From: Planctomycetaceae bacterium
Lineage (GTDB): Bacteria; Planctomycetota; Planctomycetia; Pirellulales; UBA1268
Length of the DNA: 64,000 nt
Direction: 5' to 3'
Assembly (NCBI GenBank): GCA_902629495.1
Contig: CACORA010000002.1
Span: 44,821-108,820 of the forward strand
The position numbers were made by a program, and so were the translations under genes. Of this stretch, positions 29,232 through 37,085 are shown piece after piece (position 1 is the first letter of the stretch; every line of letters starts with the position of its first letter). Below the pieces are notes generated by a model that did no database searches, was not told the origin of the DNA, and was given only the letters and a program-made list of their open reading frames with translations.

Positions 29232-30206
29232 CTAGGGAAGCGTAACAACGTTTCCGTCAGATCGATTCCCAAAAGATTGATGAATACTTAAGTCCATCGA
29301 ATTTTGTATTTTACGAACAGAACCGTCACAAAAAACGAAATGAGTTATGCCGGCATGAGCGCTACCGAAAGACCAATCCTCATCATGATTTGATTTTGAG
29401 CCAGGATAGTCTTGCAGACAGGGTCGAACAGCTAGCTTGACATAATCCCAATCATACCCTCCAAACATTGTTTCATTATCAGTTGAAATAGCACCATCTA
29501 AATAATGGTTGCTATCCAAATGTTTCTCTCCAATAAGATAAGTTTTTGATAATCCGTCTGTTACTTGAGAGGCCGTTCGAGTGCTTGCACCGCATACGAT
29601 ACCATTGCAATTCGACATGTCCGGCCAAGGAAAACCAGGTGCATCAAATTGTGAACTATCTGGGCCTCGGGGACAGTTCCATATAGTGGTTTGCACACTG
29701 CCTCCATTAGCTGCGTAGTCACTCCGCGCTCCTGTAGCACTGTAATCTGCATTGTCGGGCTTCCAGTTATTTCTTATTGGATAGGGCTGAGAATCACGTC
29801 TTGAAGGACAATTAAAAAAACTAATATTGGATCCAGTCAGTTGAGCAAGGGCGGTTGACTTTGCTGCCCCGGTCAATCCAACACCTATTTGTCTTAACGC
29901 AGATTGCTCAATAAAAGGCAAGATGTTGTAAATCCAACTTCCCGGCTGCCCTTTCCCAAAGCCTCTATCTGGATCGCCAATCCAATAGTATCTCCAGCCA
30001 CCTGCTGGATAACTTTGTTGAGTATCGTGATGAAGATGAATGCCGAGGCCGATTTGCTTGAGGTTATTGCTGCAATACAACATGCGGGCAGATTCCCGAG
30101 CAGATTGCACGGCCGGCAGAAGCAGTCCAACCAGAACCCCGATGATTGCAATAACGACCAGTAATTCAATGAGTGTAAAACCTTTTTTGACACACAATGT
30201 TTTCAT
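29232..30206 (-). CDS. DUF1559 protein with pseudopilin-like N-terminus
   Basis: A 324-residue protein of the planctomycete-expanded DUF1559 family. It begins with a type IV pilin-like cleavage and methylation signal (KKGFTLIELLVVIAIIG), followed by the typical LPAVQSARESARM helix. The C-terminus has the family's glycine/aspartate segment (FVFCDGSVRKIQ). It is probably cleaved by a prepilin peptidase and assembled or anchored at the membrane. The body is beta-rich and of unknown role. It is separated from the fusion gene by about 130 bases. Confidence 0.93.
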   Translation of the reverse strand: MKTLCVKKGFTLIELLVVIAIIGVLVGLLLPAVQSARESARMLYCSNNLKQIGLGIHLHHDTQQSYPAGGWRYYWIGDPDRGFGKGQPGSWIYNILPFIEQSALRQIGVGLTGAAKSTALAQLTGSNISFFNCPSRRDSQPYPIRNNWKPDNADYSATGARSDYAANGGSVQTTIWNCPRGPDSSQFDAPGFPWPDMSNCNGIVCGASTRTASQVTDGLSKTYLIGEKHLDSNHYLDGAISTDNETMFGGYDWDYVKLAVRPCLQDYPGSKSNHDEDWSFGSAHAGITHFVFCDGSVRKIQNSMDLSIHQSFGNRSDGNVVTLP

Positions 30207-30235
30207 CGATATTCCCCCTCAGCTACCGGCAAGTA

Positions 30236-30261
30236 TTCTTAAGCAGTGTACGACTTAAGAA
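30236..30261. promoter_or_regulatory. Perfect 8-bp inverted repeat upstream of DUF1559 gene
   Basis: TTCTTAAG at 30236-30243 and CTTAAGAA at 30254-30261 form a perfect stem with a 10-base loop. It lies 30 bases upstream of the DUF1559 start. It could be an operator or part of an untranslated leader. No function can be assigned from sequence. Confidence 0.4.
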
Positions 30262-30267
30262 GAAGAG

Positions 30268-30365
30268 GCTCAACGTGACACAAAGTGTGTCTTAAAGAGG
30301 TGCGTTTGCGATTCGTGGCGGAACAGTGGAGACTATCCGTCGCAGTGATCCAGAAAGCGGTGAAA
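30268..30365 (+). repeat. Dispersed intergenic repeat, copy 1
   Basis: This stretch of about 98 bases closely matches 31978-32076. Shared blocks include CTCAACGTGA, GCGTTTGCGATTCG, GGAGACTAT and CGTCGCAGT, in the same order and spacing. It starts with a short perfect inverted repeat (GACACA/TGTGTC). It ends just before the BNR-protein start. It may be a mobile or regulatory non-coding element. Confidence 0.6.
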
Positions 30366-30382
30366 ACGTGCAGGCTCCTCCC

Positions 30383-31792
30383 ATGATTCGATCTGTGTGT
30401 GTCTGGCTAACCTTTGCCGGGATGTTTGGCTCTGCTGAAGCGGATTCCAACAATCGATCGAAAGCGATGCCGTTCGGTAAAGGCGGGCAGAAAAAGATGC
30501 TCTATGATCGGCGGCAACGACCCCAGGCGGTGTACCTGGATGGCAAGGTGCACTTGGTGTTTAACGGAGGAGGTAAGGATGGCGAAGATCCCAGTTTCAG
30601 GACCACTCCCATGGCATCAACGTACGATCCTGAAACACGTTCATTTTCAAAGACGGTCACGTTGGGAAAGCGAAGCAAGGACCATCACTATGGTCCGGTG
30701 ATTTGGGCAGACGATTCTGGGCATCTTCATGTGCTGTCTGGCTGTCATCGAACACCGGGAACACATTTGATTTCAAAGAGGCCGGCTTCGATCGGCAAGA
30801 GCCTCGAGGACTGGCGAGTAGGTGCCCAGATAGGAGAAAGTATTTCCTATCCTGCGGTCTACAATATCGAAGGCGGCAAGGAGATGATCTACTATCGGGT
30901 CCTCGGTCATGTTGGCTACTGGACTTACAGCGTGACTGAGGATGGAGGAGAAACCTGGCGAAGGCCTGAAGAGGCTGTGACGGATATGGATGTGGCGGGG
31001 CGGTTTGAGTGGTCTTCATACCAGACGAAGTTGTTGAGTCAGGATGGCAAGACGCTGCACGTCGCATTCATCGTTTATGACGACTGTAAATTTGAAGACC
31101 CCAACCGGGCCATGTTGGATCGACTCTACAATCCGCGATACCAGGAGAAGACGGGGCAGGATTGGAAATACAATCTTTATTACTTTCAGATTGATTTGGC
31201 TTCTGGAAACGTCATGAACTTTGAGGGCGAAACGATGAAGACGCCGATCGACGTGGATTACGCCGATCAGAATTGTCTCATTTGGGACACGGAGTGGCGG
31301 GGTTCTGGCGTGCCTCCAAGTATTGTGCTGGATGAGAAAGGTGAGCCGGCTTTTCTCCATGTGTTGTCCGGGGATGATTCCAAGCAGGAAGCTAATTACT
31401 TCTATGTATTCCATGATGGAAAGGGGTGGCAAAAGAATTTGATCACCGAATCCACACACCAATGGAACAGCGGTCACCTGAGGAGAGAAGAAGATGGGAC
31501 TTTGGTCGCCTTCCTGGTGGTGGGGGATGAGTATTTAGAATCCGATGGTCTGATGGACAGTCACGGGGGAGGCCGAATTGAAGAGTGGCGATCTACAGAT
31601 CAAGGGATGACCTGGCAGCGTGAGAGAGATCTTACGCCAACTGCTTCGGAGTTCTCTGGTTGGCGTTTTAATAATGTCCAACCCGTGACGAAGCCTGGTG
31701 GTGAAATTGTTCCAAAGATGCTGCTGTTCTACGGCTGGGGAGATCCCTATTCTCCGCAGGCGAAAGCCTTTCTGATCGATGAGACTCGATAA
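30383..31792 (+). CDS. Exported BNR-repeat protein (sialidase-like propeller)
   Basis: A protein of about 469 residues with a signal peptide (MIRSVCVWLTFAGMFGSAEA) from the ATG at 30383; an in-frame GTG at 30326 lies inside a dispersed repeat and is less likely. The body has repeated propeller strands with Asp-box-like features (SVTEDGGETWRRP, RSTDQGMTWQRE) typical of BNR-4-type proteins. It probably forms a six-bladed propeller that binds or cleaves glycans. Catalytic residues of true sialidases are not obvious. It is flanked on both sides by copies of the same intergenic repeat. Confidence 0.75.
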   Translation: MIRSVCVWLTFAGMFGSAEADSNNRSKAMPFGKGGQKKMLYDRRQRPQAVYLDGKVHLVFNGGGKDGEDPSFRTTPMASTYDPETRSFSKTVTLGKRSKDHHYGPVIWADDSGHLHVLSGCHRTPGTHLISKRPASIGKSLEDWRVGAQIGESISYPAVYNIEGGKEMIYYRVLGHVGYWTYSVTEDGGETWRRPEEAVTDMDVAGRFEWSSYQTKLLSQDGKTLHVAFIVYDDCKFEDPNRAMLDRLYNPRYQEKTGQDWKYNLYYFQIDLASGNVMNFEGETMKTPIDVDYADQNCLIWDTEWRGSGVPPSIVLDEKGEPAFLHVLSGDDSKQEANYFYVFHDGKGWQKNLITESTHQWNSGHLRREEDGTLVAFLVVGDEYLESDGLMDSHGGGRIEEWRSTDQGMTWQRERDLTPTASEFSGWRFNNVQPVTKPGGEIVPKMLLFYGWGDPYSPQAKAFLIDETR

Positions 31793-31977
31793 AGGAATTG
31801 GTAGGATTGCTCGTCTTTGAGGTAGAGGTTTTCCTTCGCCTCCTTGTTTCAGGTTAGGAGCACTTCATCCTCTAACTTCATCTTGATCGCTTGGTCTCCG
31901 ATCTCGGCAGCTCGTTCGGGGGCAAGGGATCTCAATGTCCTTAAGTTGGACTGCGTTTACAGACCAATTAAGGGAGG

Positions 31978-32076
31978 CTCAACGTGAGACGAAATGGTGT
32001 CCTCAAGAGAGGCGTTTGCGATTCGCTGTGGAAGATAGGAGACTATACGTCGCAGTTATCAAAAAAACGGTGGTGA
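31978..32076 (+). repeat. Dispersed intergenic repeat, copy 2
   Basis: Second copy of the repeat seen at 30268-30365, with small indels. It lies in the 435-base gap between the BNR gene and the caspase-like gene, right before a very small membrane-peptide frame. A weaker echo (ATCCAGAAAGCGGTGGAG) occurs near 42593. The rest of this gap (31793-31977 and 32168-32227) shows nothing recognisable. Confidence 0.6.
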
Positions 32077-32080
32077 TCAA

Positions 32081-32167
32081 ATGATGAAGAATTTATTTGG
32101 AGGGTTCATCTTAATAATTGGTGCAAGCGTTATCTTGACCATCTTGGTCCGACAACAGATGGCGTAA
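32081..32167 (+). CDS. Possible 28-residue single-span membrane peptide
   Basis: A very short frame starting ATGATG encodes 28 residues. The sequence begins MMKNLFGG and continues into a hydrophobic span (FILIIGASVILTILV), then ends RQQMA. A weak GGTGAT lies a few bases upstream. The amphipathic ends and clean hydrophobic core are what small membrane peptides show, but chance cannot be excluded at this length. Confidence 0.3.
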   Translation: MMKNLFGGFILIIGASVILTILVRQQMA

Positions 32168-32227
32168 TGTTTCTTCACGTCGAGGCATAGGAAAAGACCG
32201 TTCCAGTTCAATATAAGAAAGTAATCC

Positions 32228-33367
32228 GTGCATAAAACAGTACCACTAGCATTGCTTATAAGTGCCTTTTGTGTATCAGAACAAACGTTAAGGGCTGTTG
32301 AATGTTGGGAGCCATCAGAAACGCATGCTGTCATCATCGGTGTTACAAGATGGGAGGCTGACTTAAGCAAATATTCGAGAAAGCATCGCAAAGACCAAGA
32401 ACTCCGTGATCTCCTCGTTCAGCTTGGTACACCAACTGAACAGATCTCATTATTGCTCGATGACGAGGCTACACTTCCGAACATTCGTCATGCAATTGAA
32501 TCTACGCTTGCAGCTACAAATGCTAAGTCAACACTCCTTGTCTATTACGCGGGACATGGCTGGAGGGTTGGTGATGACTTTTGTTTTGCAAATTACGATG
32601 CAGTTTTGGGCAAAAAAAATCTTAAAACAATCTGGAAGGTAAGTGAGCTGGCTGAAATGGTGCACAACAAATTCAGTGGCAAGCTAGCGGTCTTCCTTGG
32701 TGACTGTTGCCACTCTGGCGGCATGCGTTTAGCAGTTGAGAAATTAGGTGAGAGAAATGTGTCTAGCTTTAGCTTGACTTCTGCAACACAGGCAACTACT
32801 TCCACGGGCAATTGGACGTTTACGCAATGTGTTCTCGATGCGTTCTCCGGCCTGCCACTTATGGATACCAATCGTGATGGAACGATAACACTCGGTGAAT
32901 TAAACACCGAAGTCAGCAATACGATGCTTCACATTGAGGGGCAACAAAGTGATTTTTATGCAAGCGGCACAGGCAGCGACTTTATCATCAGTAACACTGA
33001 TGAAAGAATAGTGGATTCCAAGGATTTAAAATTCCCAGTGGGAAGTTACGTTCGAGTTAAGAATCGGTTCGGACGAATTGTTGGAGCGTCCGGAGAAGAA
33101 TCAAAAGAATATGACGTAGCATTTTTCACATACGCCCAAAAAAAAGTTAGAAGATACAATGAATCAGAGATGCGACCCTCAAAAAGAGGATCCAAGCGAA
33201 GTGCGTTGGAAAAGCAATCAGACTGCGAGGTAAAGTGGCGGGGGCAATGGTACCCTGCGAGAGTCATTCGTGAAGCCAACGGCCGTTGGTTTATTCATTA
33301 TGTCAATGACGATGATTCATGGGATGAGTGGGTTGAGGCGAACCGCATACGATTTCCTGACCCGTAA
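32228..33367 (+). CDS. Exported caspase-like (C14) protein with EF-hand and Tudor-knot-like domains
   Basis: A 379-residue protein beginning at GTG with a signal peptide (VPLALLISAFCVSEQTLRA). Residues about 30-210 form a caspase-like domain: the catalytic His is in YYAGHGW (His110), and the catalytic Cys is in GDCCHSGG (Cys161, the Cys before His). Residues 213-224 form an EF-hand loop (DTNRDGTITLGE), consistent with calcium-dependent activation as in metacaspases. Two tandem C-terminal segments follow, residues about 272-316 and 331-377. The second (VKWRGQWYPARVI, then DDSWDEWVEANRIR) closely resembles Tudor-knot/MBT-like domains. It is unusual to find these in an exported bacterial protease. 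The target is unknown. Confidence 0.85.
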   Translation: MHKTVPLALLISAFCVSEQTLRAVECWEPSETHAVIIGVTRWEADLSKYSRKHRKDQELRDLLVQLGTPTEQISLLLDDEATLPNIRHAIESTLAATNAKSTLLVYYAGHGWRVGDDFCFANYDAVLGKKNLKTIWKVSELAEMVHNKFSGKLAVFLGDCCHSGGMRLAVEKLGERNVSSFSLTSATQATTSTGNWTFTQCVLDAFSGLPLMDTNRDGTITLGELNTEVSNTMLHIEGQQSDFYASGTGSDFIISNTDERIVDSKDLKFPVGSYVRVKNRFGRIVGASGEESKEYDVAFFTYAQKKVRRYNESEMRPSKRGSKRSALEKQSDCEVKWRGQWYPARVIREANGRWFIHYVNDDDSWDEWVEANRIRFPDP

Positions 33368-33575
33368 GAGTCTCCGGCAAGGCGGCACAGATTCCGGCAC
33401 ATGCAGTGTCTGTCAGCAGCCATCAGGGGCCGTCACAGGCAACAGAAGCGAAAACCAAAGATCGTGAAGAAGAAAAAGAAAGCCACCAAGAAGAAGACCG
33501 CAACACATGGGAGCTGAACGCAAATACCCGCGGCGGTAACGTGAGAGCAGAATTGCCGAATGAGAAAGCATCACA

Positions 33576-35072
33576 ATGATAGACAGTCAACACAGATTTT
33601 CGGGTAAACAAGTACTGGCACTTCTGGCGGCTTTGCTGCTCTCGCCGCCGGCTGCACTGAACGCTGATGACACACCTGTTTCCCCAAGCACAGCCGAACG
33701 CCCCAACATCGTTTACATCATTGCTGATGATCACGCCTGGACGGACTTTGGCTTCATGGGCAATGAACGCGTCCATACGCCAAACCTCGACAGACTTGCC
33801 TCCTGCTCGGCGAGATTCACTAACGGTTATGTGCCCAGCAGCGTCTGTCGTCCGTCGCTGGTCTCGTTGCTGACTGGGTTGTACCCGCATCAGCACGGTG
33901 TCCACTTCAATCATGGGCCGCCAGGAAATGCTGGTTACAACCGCATGACCTCGGCGGATGCGTATGTGAAAACGCGGCAGCGCGAATTCAAGCTCATTCG
34001 CGGGCAGAAGACACTGCCCGGTATCCTTCAAGCCAGAGCCGAATACCGCTGTCTTCAAACCGGCAAGTTCTGGGAAGGACATTGGCGAAACGGCGGCTTC
34101 ACCGAAGGGATGACAATCTTCAAAGCCCCCCCGCGAAGTCAGACATTCGGCGGAATCCGGAAGCTCGCTAGCGGTGAGATCGTCGCCCACGGAAACGGTG
34201 ACGTTGGACTTCAGATTGGCCGAGTCACTATGCAGCCGATCTATGACTTCATCGACGACTGTACGGTATCAGAAACTCCCTGGTTTGTGTGGTATGCACC
34301 GTATCTTCCGCATCAGCCTCACGATTCACCGAAACGCTTCTACGATCTGGCCCGGAGCCGCCCGGGTGTGAAAGATCACGAACTCCCGTACTTCGCTTCC
34401 ATTGCTCAGTTCGATGAGACCGTCGGCCAGTTGATCCAATATGTCAGCAAACAGGGCCAGTTGAAGAACACCGTTTTCGTCTTCGTGTCGGACAACGGAT
34501 GGCGACCAGATGGGAGCCCACAGCGAAATCGGCCGGAAAAATTCGTACACACTGTTCGCAGCAAACGAGCTCCGTTCGATGACGGCCTCCGCACTCCCAT
34601 TCTGATCCGATGGGATGGCGTGATCGCCCCCGCGACCTGGGAATCGCCGGTCAGCAGTATCGACCTGATGCCGACCCTTCTGTCGATTGTTGATGTTGTG
34701 GAAAACGAACGCCCTCAGCTTCCGGGAGTGGACCTGCTCCCCGTCTGTGGTGGCCAGTTGAAGCCTGATGGCAATCGCCCGATTTTCGGTGAGATTTATC
34801 CTGGCGATGCGACCAGTCTTAGCAATCCATCTGGAGACATCGCCTATCGCTGGATTCGTCAGGCAAACCTGAAACTCATCGAGCCTCACAAACAGGCCGA
34901 CGGCAGCGGACCATGGGGCGACCATCTGCGGACAACAGCCCTGTTCGATGTGAAAGCCGATCCGTTTGAAAGGCATAATCTGTCGAATTTGGCTGAATAT
35001 AAACAAGATGTCGCAAGACTTCGCACGCAGCTCGATCGATGGTGGAAGCCTGTATCAGAAACGCGACGGTGA
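33576..35072 (+). CDS. Exported sulfatase with altered active-site motif (CRPSL)
   Basis: A 498-residue sulfatase with a signal peptide (VLALLAALLLSPPAALNA). IVYIIADDHAWTDFG carries the metal-binding Asp pair. The active-site segment is SSVCRPSLVSLLTG with Cys91; the Arg normally four residues after Cys is Leu95. Other sulfatase blocks are intact (FVFVSDNGWRPDGS, TPILIRWDGV). Whether the Cys is converted to formylglycine is uncertain. The gene is followed 40 bases later by a PhoD-like phosphatase on the same strand. Both look richer in G and C than the genes around them, which suggests joint acquisition. Confidence 0.88.
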   Translation: MIDSQHRFSGKQVLALLAALLLSPPAALNADDTPVSPSTAERPNIVYIIADDHAWTDFGFMGNERVHTPNLDRLASCSARFTNGYVPSSVCRPSLVSLLTGLYPHQHGVHFNHGPPGNAGYNRMTSADAYVKTRQREFKLIRGQKTLPGILQARAEYRCLQTGKFWEGHWRNGGFTEGMTIFKAPPRSQTFGGIRKLASGEIVAHGNGDVGLQIGRVTMQPIYDFIDDCTVSETPWFVWYAPYLPHQPHDSPKRFYDLARSRPGVKDHELPYFASIAQFDETVGQLIQYVSKQGQLKNTVFVFVSDNGWRPDGSPQRNRPEKFVHTVRSKRAPFDDGLRTPILIRWDGVIAPATWESPVSSIDLMPTLLSIVDVVENERPQLPGVDLLPVCGGQLKPDGNRPIFGEIYPGDATSLSNPSGDIAYRWIRQANLKLIEPHKQADGSGPWGDHLRTTALFDVKADPFERHNLSNLAEYKQDVARLRTQLDRWWKPVSETRR

Positions 35073-35111
35073 ACTAACGAATTCTAAAACATAAACAACA
35101 AGTAAACACCC

Positions 35112-36941
35112 ATGAAACCAACGCTGATAGTACTGATACTGGTGGCAACCCAAACGCTCTGCGCACAGGATACTCGGTGGCCTGATCCCGTCGCTAACGA
35201 TGTGCTGCCCTACGCAACTGCCGGGCTCTCGCACGGGCCGCTGCTGGGCGGCGTCACGGACACTTCAGTCACAGTCTGGTTGCGGACGCGGACGGCTACT
35301 GACTTCGTCGTCCTTTATGGCGAACAATTACCTCTCACCAACGAGTCTGCGAAAGTCTCAGGCAAAGCATCGAAAGCAAGTGACAATGTGGCCACGGTTG
35401 TGTTGCGCGGATTGAAACCCAACACGCGGTACTACTATGCCATTCAGATCGCTGGCGCCCTTGCGGATCTCCGCCCAGAAATCTCAGAGCCATGGCCATC
35501 GTTCAATACACTCCCCAACAAAACGTCTTTCATTGATCCTCGCAACAATCCTGATGGCGTGTTCAACGTCACATTTGCCATCGGGCACTGCGCTTCGCAG
35601 GATCCTGACAGAAGCGGCGGCATGTATACGAGCACGCCGGCGTATGACATGATTCGTAAGCATCATGCAGACGAAGCAATGTTCGCCATCGTCAACGGCG
35701 ATGTCATTTACGAAGAACGTCGAGATGGTACGCTCAACGGAGTTCGAGATAACTACAAACTGTATTTCTCCCGAGGACGTTCCTTCTCATCGTTGTTCCG
35801 CCGCACGCCGGCCCTGTTCACGTTCGATGACCATGACGTTGGTTGGGATATTCACGGGTGTGGTCAGATCGGCCTGGGAGAGGGACGGCACCTGATTCGC
35901 GATTTGGGACTGCGCGGTTACGAAGAGTACCTGTCGTGGGCCAATTATCGCGGTCCTCAAACAGGGCGTGTTTTATTCGGCCAAGGCAAGGTGACCGCCA
36001 AACGCGACGTTCTGTTCGATCCGAATGCCGACTTCACTCGGCTGGATCCTGCCACTGTCAGCACCATTCATCTGGGCAACTACACACGCGACGTGAAGCT
36101 TGGCAGACGCAACAACGCGCCGAAGAACGCTGGCGTCTATGGATTGACGAAAGTCATCGACGCACATCGCCTGCAGATTCATCCACCCGCAAAGGTCGAT
36201 GAGACACTGTCCTACAGCATTGGAACGCACCACTACTACGACTGGCAGATTGCAAATTGTCACTTCTTTGCGCTCGATACCCGCGGGGAACGATCCAACC
36301 GAAATCCAAATGATCGCTCCGACCCTGGTCTGTTCATCCTTGGACCGGCGCAGGAGAAATGGTTTATCGAAGGCGTGCAGAAGACCGACGCCGAATTTAT
36401 TTTTGTCATTTCGCCGGATCCATGGATGATCTATCACACTTCCGCACACGTCGGCGGCGACGACAAAGATGATAAAGGCGACGGCTTTCCCTCGTTCCTG
36501 CATCAACGCGAGCGGCTCGTCAAGATACTCGACGCGGTCAAGAAACCGGTGCTGATCTTCACTGGCGACGTCCATGCTTCGGCCTCGGTAAAGGTCGCTG
36601 ACAACATTCACGAAATGATGTGTGGCCCGCTCGGTTCAACCGGCCACCCGCTGGGAACGCTCGGAAATCCGCCCACGGGCGGCAAGTGGAAAAGCATGGG
36701 CCGCGAAGTCGAGATCCGATGGGTAACCGGTTTTCCCAACAACCTGCCATACCAGAATATCCGCAACACGTACTACGGCATCGTTCAGGTCAACAATATC
36801 CTGAAAGTCGCGTCGCCCAGCGGCGGCTACCAATACGTCGCATACGACGAGCCACAAGTTGTCGTGCGTTGGCACGACGGCTACACGGGACGCCTCGTCT
36901 ATGCTGAATCTATAACCACATTGGATTCGAAGAAAGATTAG
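35112..36941 (+). CDS. PhoD-like alkaline phosphatase, exported
   Basis: A 609-residue PhoD-family metallophosphatase. The signal peptide is MKPTLIVLILVATQTLCAQ. An N-terminal beta-sandwich (ISGV-type TVWLRTRTATDFVV) is followed by the phosphatase core: FAIGHCASQDP, IVNGDVIYEE, FTFDDHDVGWD and IFTGDVHASASV. These match the metal-binding blocks of PhoD-like enzymes, which act on phosphodiesters and monoesters in the periplasm. An insert in the middle (residues about 290-370) carries repeated aromatic residues. It probably forms an operon with the sulfatase upstream. Confidence 0.88.
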   Translation: MKPTLIVLILVATQTLCAQDTRWPDPVANDVLPYATAGLSHGPLLGGVTDTSVTVWLRTRTATDFVVLYGEQLPLTNESAKVSGKASKASDNVATVVLRGLKPNTRYYYAIQIAGALADLRPEISEPWPSFNTLPNKTSFIDPRNNPDGVFNVTFAIGHCASQDPDRSGGMYTSTPAYDMIRKHHADEAMFAIVNGDVIYEERRDGTLNGVRDNYKLYFSRGRSFSSLFRRTPALFTFDDHDVGWDIHGCGQIGLGEGRHLIRDLGLRGYEEYLSWANYRGPQTGRVLFGQGKVTAKRDVLFDPNADFTRLDPATVSTIHLGNYTRDVKLGRRNNAPKNAGVYGLTKVIDAHRLQIHPPAKVDETLSYSIGTHHYYDWQIANCHFFALDTRGERSNRNPNDRSDPGLFILGPAQEKWFIEGVQKTDAEFIFVISPDPWMIYHTSAHVGGDDKDDKGDGFPSFLHQRERLVKILDAVKKPVLIFTGDVHASASVKVADNIHEMMCGPLGSTGHPLGTLGNPPTGGKWKSMGREVEIRWVTGFPNNLPYQNIRNTYYGIVQVNNILKVASPSGGYQYVAYDEPQVVVRWHDGYTGRLVYAESITTLDSKKD

Positions 36942-37085
36942 TCGCAATAAATACCAAATAGTTTTTTGGAGAAGGTGCTCATGGCTTTGTCATTTGAAAC
37001 CAGTCTTCATCAGGGTATTCAGGAACTCTTCATTTCAACATCTTCCTCACATGCACCGAAAATGACAGCCTCACCAAGATTTCAA

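Noticed and set aside
33368..33575. Lys-rich histone-tail-like fragment before the sulfatase (KKKKKATKKKTATHGS)
   Set aside because: The frame is short and has no start. The adjacent frame is equally repetitive, so low-complexity DNA explains it.
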